The translations under genes and the position numbers were made by a program. 64,000 nt of DNA from an uncultured Gammaproteobacteria bacterium (lineage in GTDB: Bacteria; Pseudomonadota; Gammaproteobacteria; UBA6429; Thiohalophilaceae), in contig CAJYAN010000003.1 in assembly GCA_913064945.1 (NCBI GenBank), positions 1 through 64,000 on the forward strand. The letters are read 5' to 3'. Of the stretch, positions 58,697 through 64,000 are shown in pieces. The notes beneath the pieces were generated by a model. It had not been told where the DNA came from. It made no database searches and worked only from the letters and a program-made list of their open reading frames with translations. Position 1 is the stretch's first letter, and every line of letters begins with the position of its first letter.

Positions 58697-60304
58697 ATGA
58701 TGTGGATCACTCTGTGGCTTGTGCTTTCCGCCGCCGTATTACTGGCGCTATCACTCCTGCCTACCCGAAAAATTATCCGCGTACAGGAACAACAAGGCTG
58801 GGGCTGGAGAATTTTATACGTCCTTGTTCTCTTTTTTATTCCCGCCTATTTACTCTATGCCTGGCTACTCACAACACGCATTGTGGAATCGACCGACATT
58901 ATCGTCGCCTTTATTTTCTTCGGCGGCAGTGTTTTTGTTAATCTGGTAACACGACTAAGTTTAATCAGTATTCAACATATCCAGCATATTGCCGCCCTTG
59001 AGCGACATCATGCTCTACACGATGACTTGACTAATTTACCCAACCGTTCCCTCCTATATGAAAGGATCGAGCAACTGGTTGTCACCACCAAACGTTCTGA
59101 ACGTGAGTTTAGTGTGCTGATAATGGATCTCGATCAATTCAAGGAAATTAATGATACCCTTGGACACCTCTGCGGTGATCGTCTCTTACAACAGGTCGCT
59201 CCCTGTCTAAGACAGGCAGTACGCGAAAGCGATACCGTGGCACGCCTCGGCGGCGATGAATTTGCAGTGCTCTTGCCCGACACCGGTATTCAAGGTGCAA
59301 TAAACCTCAGCCAGAAAATTCTCGAAGCAATGGACAGCCCTTTTGTCGTGGAGGGGCATCACCTGAAGGTTGGCATTAGTATCGGCATCACGGTATTCCC
59401 GCAGCACGGGCTCGATTGTGAAACGCTGTTACAGAGAGCCGATGTCGCTATGTATGTTGCCAAACGCGGCAACCTTGGTTATTCGATATATAATGCGGAA
59501 CATGACCAATATACCCTGAATCGTCTAACCCTGTTCGGCAACCTGCACCAGGCCATGCAGGCCCAGCAACTCGAGTTATATTATCAACCAATTGTGGACA
59601 TCCAGACTCAGCGCGTTTGGGGGGTTGAGGCACTAACGCGATGGCCTCATGCGGAGCTCGGATTTATCGCTCCCGTCGACTTTATTCCGCTGGCCGAGCA
59701 ATCCGGAAATATTCGGTATTTAACACAATGGGTTATAAATACGGCCATACAGCAGATCCAGCAATGGCGGCAGCGCAACATCTCGATGCAGGTATCGATC
59801 AACCTCTCTGTCAAAGACATACAGGACGAACAATTTGCCAGCCAGATAATCGCTACCCTGCGAGAAGCGGATATTGATACCAGCCTGCTGACTTTTGAAA
59901 TTACCGAAGGCAGTATGATGACCGATTCGGAACGCGCGCATAAAACGATTAAAGAATTACACGATTCCGGTATAAGCATCGCTATTGATGACTTCGGTAC
60001 CGGCTTTTCCTCCTTATCCTATTTAAAGCAACTACCCACGCAACACATCAAGATAGACAAATCATTTATTATGGACATGCTTGAAGACGATAACGATGCG
60101 ATTATCGTCCGCTCAACCATTGACCTGGCCCACAACATGGGCAGAAAAGTTATCGCCGAGGGAGTAAATCAGCAGGATATTCTCGACCTGCTTGAGATTT
60201 TACGCTGCAATTATGCGCAAGGTTTTCATATCTGCCCACCCTTACCCGCTCATAAACTCAATGACTGGTTGGCTGACCCGAAGACCCTCTGGAAATCTGC
60301 CTAG
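58697..60304 (+). CDS. Membrane GGDEF-EAL cyclic-di-GMP protein
   Basis: The 535-residue protein has N-terminal hydrophobic helices (about 3-20, 36-56 and 62-82) and no periplasmic sensor domain. The GGDEF domain has LTNLPNRSLLYERI and an intact RLGGDEFAVLL, with an RESD inhibitory site five residues before GGDEF. The EAL domain has VWGVEALTRWP, DDFGTGFSSLSYLKQLP, IKIDKSFI and AQGFHICPP; the usual AEGVE reads AEGVN. Both activities look possible; which dominates cannot be decided from sequence. It lies 54 bp after folE2. Confidence 0.92.
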   Translation: MMWITLWLVLSAAVLLALSLLPTRKIIRVQEQQGWGWRILYVLVLFFIPAYLLYAWLLTTRIVESTDIIVAFIFFGGSVFVNLVTRLSLISIQHIQHIAALERHHALHDDLTNLPNRSLLYERIEQLVVTTKRSEREFSVLIMDLDQFKEINDTLGHLCGDRLLQQVAPCLRQAVRESDTVARLGGDEFAVLLPDTGIQGAINLSQKILEAMDSPFVVEGHHLKVGISIGITVFPQHGLDCETLLQRADVAMYVAKRGNLGYSIYNAEHDQYTLNRLTLFGNLHQAMQAQQLELYYQPIVDIQTQRVWGVEALTRWPHAELGFIAPVDFIPLAEQSGNIRYLTQWVINTAIQQIQQWRQRNISMQVSINLSVKDIQDEQFASQIIATLREADIDTSLLTFEITEGSMMTDSERAHKTIKELHDSGISIAIDDFGTGFSSLSYLKQLPTQHIKIDKSFIMDMLEDDNDAIIVRSTIDLAHNMGRKVIAEGVNQQDILDLLEILRCNYAQGFHICPPLPAHKLNDWLADPKTLWKSA

Positions 60305-60307
60305 CAG

Positions 60308-60976
60308 CTACCATTTTTTTCTTAGCAATAACAACTCCCCCTGATGCCGCATCTCAACACGATTCAGAAAGGACATCCCCAAAAGAATCTCCTGTGGCGA
60401 TGAACCATCCAGCACGGCTCCCTGCACATTCGTCAACTCAATATCACCGACACGAACACTGTCGAGCATTACGCGATAAGTCTTTACCGTACCATTCGCT
60501 GTATTGACCCAGGCAACTTTACCAAGATACCGGAAATCAATCCCCAGGCGTTTTGCCGTTGCCGTATTCATGGCTACCCAGGTTGAGCCGGTATCGACGA
60601 GAAAACTTACCGGTTGTTTATTGATCGAGCCCGCGACATTGTACATACCATGTTGACGCATGATGCGTGCTTCTGTCTGTGCGCGCCTGGTAAAATGGGT
60701 GCTAATTCCGGCAGTACTCCCCAATGACAGTGTTTGCTTTTTACCGTCTACCAGAAAAACGGCGCTATCACTATCCGCACGAACCAGTTTAACGCCCTGT
60801 GGTGTTGATTCACCTTTGCGGAGTTTATACTGCTGGCCATCGATCTTGATAATCGCCATATTGGTAAATAATCCCATGACAATAATATCAGCCGCCATCG
60901 CCTGACTCACTATTAGCAGCATAGCAAGAATAAGGAAAATGCCCCTGAACGAACGACCCGCTGGATTTATCATCAC
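60308..60976 (-). CDS. Periplasmic retropepsin-like aspartic protease (TIGR02281 type)
   Basis: The 222-residue protein has a signal peptide (about 1-29, ending AMAA). A linker precedes a single retropepsin domain with the catalytic FLVDTGSTWVAMN (Asp128) and the later LLGMSFLNRVEM flap-associated block. Members work as dimers. The substrate is unknown. It converges with the GGDEF-EAL gene (3-bp gap). Confidence 0.85.
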   Translation of the reverse strand: MMINPAGRSFRGIFLILAMLLIVSQAMAADIIVMGLFTNMAIIKIDGQQYKLRKGESTPQGVKLVRADSDSAVFLVDGKKQTLSLGSTAGISTHFTRRAQTEARIMRQHGMYNVAGSINKQPVSFLVDTGSTWVAMNTATAKRLGIDFRYLGKVAWVNTANGTVKTYRVMLDSVRVGDIELTNVQGAVLDGSSPQEILLGMSFLNRVEMRHQGELLLLRKKW

Positions 60977-60982
60977 TAAACC

Positions 60983-61439
60983 TTATACCACAATACCTTC
61001 ATGTGCCAATAACCAGCGCTTTCGCTCCAGTACCGGCCCATGTGTTTTCCCTGCATAGCCGCCAATACCCGCTGCCGCGATGACACAATGGCAAGAAATA
61101 ATCACAGGGCCTGATTGGCGCGACAGGCATTACCCACCGCTCGCGGGCTGCTCCCGAGTTCCCTGGCCACCTGCCCATAGGTTCTCAGCTGGTCAAAAGG
61201 TATATTTTTTAACGCCTGCCAGACACACAACTGAAAATGAGTTCCTGCAAGATTGAGCGGCATATTAAATTTTTTATTTCTATTCAGGAAATATTCGTTT
61301 AGTTGCAGTGCTACTTTTTTTTCATATAAGTAGGCGACTGATTGACTCCGGGTTGGCGATTCATAAATTCAATTTTCAGCCGTTGACTCACCTCGGCCTC
61401 GATCCTGAGCCAACCTGGCGGCGTTTGAATATGATGCAT
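60983..61439 (-). pseudogene. ogt: Methylated-DNA--protein-cysteine methyltransferase (ogt) pseudogene
   Basis: Pieces of an Ogt protein can be read in order but in different frames: MHHIQTPPGWLRIEAEV, then VALQLNEYF, FNMPLNLAGTHFQLCVWQAL, RTYGQVARELGSSPRAVGNA, then (new frame) GPVIISCHCVIAAAGIGGYA and GPVLERKRWLLAHEG. One frame break is at an A8 run (plus-strand T8 near 61315-61322), and another lies just before the active site. The usual PCHRV is SCHCV, which keeps the Cys but changes both neighbours. The protein cannot be made as one chain, so this copy should be inactive. Confidence 0.85.
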
Positions 61440-61451
61440 CTAAGAAGCCTT

Positions 61452-63254
61452 TTAATGCGTCGTGATACGCAAATGCTGTAACTCCCGTTTTAATACAGCC
61501 ACTCTATTTTTGTCTTCGGTAACACGCAATAAATCCTGATATATTTTTTTCGCATCTTCGACCAGACCTGCTTTTGCCAGGACTGCCGCCGCCTGATAGC
61601 GTGCTGCCTGCGCCCAGGGATCCATCGTTTTTACACCAGGTAATATCGCCGACTTGAGATACCAGTGCGCTGCCGAGATATATTTTTTCTCTGCCTTGCG
61701 CGAGTCCGCCATCCAGAAATACACTTCACGACGCAGCGCCTGGTCATCAGAGTAGGCTATAACGTTATTAAACAGGTCTACCGCCTCTTCATGCTGCTGT
61801 AGCGTTTGCAGATCAAAGACAACTTGTAAGTAGTGGTCTAATGCCTTTCTAGTCAATTTTTTATTTTCTTGTAGAATTTTCACCATCGCCTGGTAGCCTG
61901 CCCTGATATTCCCCCCCATGAGCAAAATCCGTGCGCGTCGTAGTTGCCAGATAAAGGGGGAAACATCGGCAGGTGCCTTTGTCATGCTGGTCATAAGCCG
62001 TGAGGCCAGAGGAATGTCTGAATCTTGCAGCGCAATGTCGACCAGTTTATATCTTATCGATAACGGTATTTGTGCAGGTCGTTTATAGTAATGATTTTCA
62101 AGGAACATCCTCTTGAGTAATGTCCCCGCCGCTGGCATCGCCTGCGTCTTTTTCAGAAACAGGGCCGCCGCCTGTTCGACGACGTCGCGTTGCTGTCCTT
62201 TAAGAATCAAAAAAGCATAGAGTGCCCGCGCCTTCAAATGGTCCTTGACGTCAATCTTTTTCGCGTAGTCAAGCCAGCTTTTATCATCGCCAATCAGGAG
62301 TTGGTGTTGATTGCCCAGCTGTTCCGCCTCGGTAGTATAGGCCTGCCACAGGCCAGCGGCATCCATGTCCTTGAAAAGACCGGCGGGGAGTTGTTGTGGC
62401 TTGACCAGTGCAACCAGATGTTCCAGGGCATTTATGGTGGCATGGCGATCACCACTGCGTCGAGCCGCCTCGACAATAACCGCCCACAGGCGATACTTTA
62501 AATTTTCATCCACCCACTTACCACGTAACTGACGGAAAGCGGCCTGAAGGACTTTTTTGGGCTTACGCTCACCGCTACGCAACTGTGCCACCAGATACAA
62601 CATACCAACCTGCGGGTCTTTTGTGTGTTTGCTTAAGAGTTCCACTGCCTCCGCGATGCGATTGTTCAATAACAAAATCCGTGCACGCATAAAACGGTCG
62701 GTTTCGGTTAATAGCCCATAATCCAGTTGATATCGTTGTTCCGCCGTATAGGTATCTGTTAACAGCCCCTGCTCAAGATAGGTTTCGATGACCTGGCGGC
62801 GCCATTTTGGCAACCACTCCCGATTTTGCTCGCCACTAAGCGTGGGCGATGACCAGATGAGAGCGCGCAATTCATCGCGTGATTCACGGTATTGTTGCAA
62901 CTCAAACAGCGCCTGTGCCCTCGCCGTTTTAGCCCAAAGTAAAAAATCCATATCGACACCGGCAGGCAGTCTGCTTGTCCTCTCGACCAGTGCGCTCCAG
63001 TTTCCTGTTTGCTGGTAGATCCGCAGTCGCTCACGTTCCCAGTCTGTCCATTGTTGTAAATGACCCTGTGCCTCAGGTTGCTGGCGATCCATGAGCTGCA
63101 ATACCAGTTGCTCGGCACCATTTGCTTCCAGATTTCGCAGGTCCTGTAACGTATCCTGTGCAGAGGCTGGCAGGCTCAGCAGGCACAGGCATAACCCGAA
63201 TAACCAACGCCGGTGATAACCTTCAAAATACTTGATCGGTATAGTCGTCATCAT
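61452..63254 (-). CDS. Exported TPR-repeat protein of unknown function
   Basis: A 600-residue protein with an N-terminal signal peptide (hydrophobic LFGLCLCLLSLPASA) and then helical repeats throughout (RIYQQTGNWSALVERTSRL, FLLWAKTARAQALFELQQY, AEKKYISAAHWYLKSA, KAGLVEDAKKIYQDLL). It should be periplasmic and bind partners. I do not recognise a named family. The ATG at 63254 directly follows the T tract of the rplS terminator and has no Shine-Dalgarno, so the true start may lie slightly downstream or translation may be leaderless. Confidence 0.75.
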   Translation of the reverse strand: MMTTIPIKYFEGYHRRWLFGLCLCLLSLPASAQDTLQDLRNLEANGAEQLVLQLMDRQQPEAQGHLQQWTDWERERLRIYQQTGNWSALVERTSRLPAGVDMDFLLWAKTARAQALFELQQYRESRDELRALIWSSPTLSGEQNREWLPKWRRQVIETYLEQGLLTDTYTAEQRYQLDYGLLTETDRFMRARILLLNNRIAEAVELLSKHTKDPQVGMLYLVAQLRSGERKPKKVLQAAFRQLRGKWVDENLKYRLWAVIVEAARRSGDRHATINALEHLVALVKPQQLPAGLFKDMDAAGLWQAYTTEAEQLGNQHQLLIGDDKSWLDYAKKIDVKDHLKARALYAFLILKGQQRDVVEQAAALFLKKTQAMPAAGTLLKRMFLENHYYKRPAQIPLSIRYKLVDIALQDSDIPLASRLMTSMTKAPADVSPFIWQLRRARILLMGGNIRAGYQAMVKILQENKKLTRKALDHYLQVVFDLQTLQQHEEAVDLFNNVIAYSDDQALRREVYFWMADSRKAEKKYISAAHWYLKSAILPGVKTMDPWAQAARYQAAAVLAKAGLVEDAKKIYQDLLRVTEDKNRVAVLKRELQHLRITTH

Positions 63255-63289
63255 AAAAAAAACGGGTAGCGCGCCTGGCGATACCCGTT
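63255..63289 (-). terminator. Rho-independent terminator of the trmD-rplS transcript
   Basis: On the minus strand AACGGGTA-13 nt-TACCCGTT forms an 8-bp perfect stem followed by a T tract of eight that runs directly into the ATG of the TPR gene. Confidence 0.85.
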
Positions 63290-63337
63290 CTCAGTTTACC
63301 CTGTTGTTCACGTCACCAATGTGACGGTCGACGCGGC

Positions 63338-63691
63338 TTACTTTCTAACCAGCTTTTCCTTGATACGTGCTGACCTGCCGGAAAGCTCACGTAGATAATA
63401 CAGCTTGGCACGGCGAACATCACCGCGACGCTTGACTTCAATGCTGGCGATACTGGGGCTGTGCGTCTGAAAGACACGCTCAACACCTTCACCATGTGAA
63501 ATCTTGCGTACAGTAAAAGCCGAATCCAGACCACGGTTACGCTTGGCAATGACAATACCTTCGTATGCCTGCAAACGCTCGCGGTTACCTTCTTTAACAT
63601 TGACCTGAACCACAACCGTGTCACCGGGGCCAAACTCTGGCACGTCCTGTTTTAGCTGTTCTGCGTTCAGTTCATCAATAATATTTGCCAT
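63338..63691 (-). CDS. rplS: 50S ribosomal protein L19
   Basis: From ATG 63691 (GGAG upstream) it has 117 residues, the normal size. [40 protein letters not shown] and [20 protein letters not shown] are highly conserved. It follows trmD by 37 bp in the conserved rpsP-rimM-trmD-rplS operon. Confidence 0.98.
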   Translation of the reverse strand: MANIIDELNAEQLKQDVPEFGPGDTVVVQVNVKEGNRERLQAYEGIVIAKRNRGLDSAFTVRKISHGEGVERVFQTHSPSIASIEVKRRGDVRRAKLYYLRELSGRSARIKEKLVRK

Positions 63692-63728
63692 GACCTTTTT
63701 CTCCAAAGTCGAATCTCAAAATTATAAC

Positions 63729-64000
63729 TTATTCTGCTTCATTCTCGCGAATAAACTCCGCCAGTAAATTCTGCTGTTCGGCATCCAGCTCTACCTCAGC
63801 CAGCAGGTCCGGGCGTCGTAGCCAGGTCCGGCCCAGGGCCTGTTTGTGCCGCCAGCGTTGTATCGCCTGGTGGTCACCACTCTTGAGCACTGCCGGTATG
63901 CCCATGCCATCTACCTCTTCCGGTCGGGTAAAATGCGGGTAGTCCAGCAGGCCATCCGCAAACGAGTCTTCACTCGCCGAGTCCTGGTGTCCCAGGGCTC
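63729..64000 (-). CDS. trmD: tRNA (guanine-37-N1)-methyltransferase, C-terminal part (5' end outside the window)
   Basis: The last 90 residues are visible: [39 protein letters not shown], and a helical end with [12 protein letters not shown]. This is the C-terminal substrate-binding domain of TrmD, which methylates G37 in tRNAs to prevent frameshifting. The SAM-binding knot lies beyond the window edge. Confidence 0.95.
   Translation of the reverse strand, partial: ALGHQDSASEDSFADGLLDYPHFTRPEEVDGMGIPAVLKSGDHQAIQRWRHKQALGRTWLRRPDLLAEVELDAEQQNLLAEFIRENEAE

Overview
The window is a stretch of chromosome from a gammaproteobacterium. The core gene order is gammaproteobacterial: trmD-rplS, isc-hsc-fdx-iscX, rlmN-pilW-rodZ-hisS-yfgM-bamB-der, guaBA, queA-tgt-yajC-secDF. 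A SoxXA-binding-protein-like lipoprotein and a rubrerythrin/CCG-protein/DUF3501 cluster suggest a sulfur-oxidising relative of the Chromatiales, but genus and species cannot be read from this sequence. There is no rRNA or CRISPR array. One tRNA, tRNA-Leu(CAA), is present.

The left end (1-5016) is a two-partner secretion locus on the minus strand: an outer-membrane TpsB transporter followed by a very large filamentous-haemagglutinin-type TpsA exoprotein that runs off the left edge and contains a nearly identical 429-bp tandem repeat. From about 5.0 to 11.4 kb lies a decayed accessory region next to the 3' end of guaA. It holds an IS91-type transposase tail, a Fic-family pseudogene with several lesions, a truncated REP-associated tyrosine transposase (RAYT), an orphan secreted protein, an IS30-type transposase tail, an apparently intact HipBA-like toxin-antitoxin pair with inverted-repeat operators, and the C-terminal piece of an integrative-element membrane protein.

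From 11.4 kb on the window is mainly housekeeping. It covers purine synthesis (guaA, guaB); exonuclease VII (xseA and, 38 kb away, xseB); an M23 peptidase; a DsbA-like oxidoreductase and a methyltransferase; the outer-membrane/translation cluster der-bamB-yfgM-hisS-rodZ-pilW-rlmN-ndk; and the complete ISC iron-sulfur operon behind an IscR-type promoter. These are followed by cysE, trmJ, suhB with a boxA-like leader, and two small unknown genes. Next come the Sec accessory proteins with queuosine genes; pgi and ppc; panBCD with a nucleoside kinase, folK and pcnB; the rubrerythrin operon; isoprenoid genes (ispA, dxs); queD and folE2; a GGDEF-EAL protein; a retropepsin-like protease; an ogt pseudogene; a TPR protein; and rplS with the end of trmD.

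The observations most worth following are (i) the rubrerythrin/CCG-protein/DUF3501 operon, whose promoter carries two copies of a 7-1-7 palindrome resembling Fur/PerR-family operators, (ii) a 48-bp in-frame double-hairpin insertion inside the HipA-like gene that looks like a REP element, with a RAYT remnant 2 kb away, (iii) the boxA-like element in the suhB leader, and (iv) the broken ogt gene.
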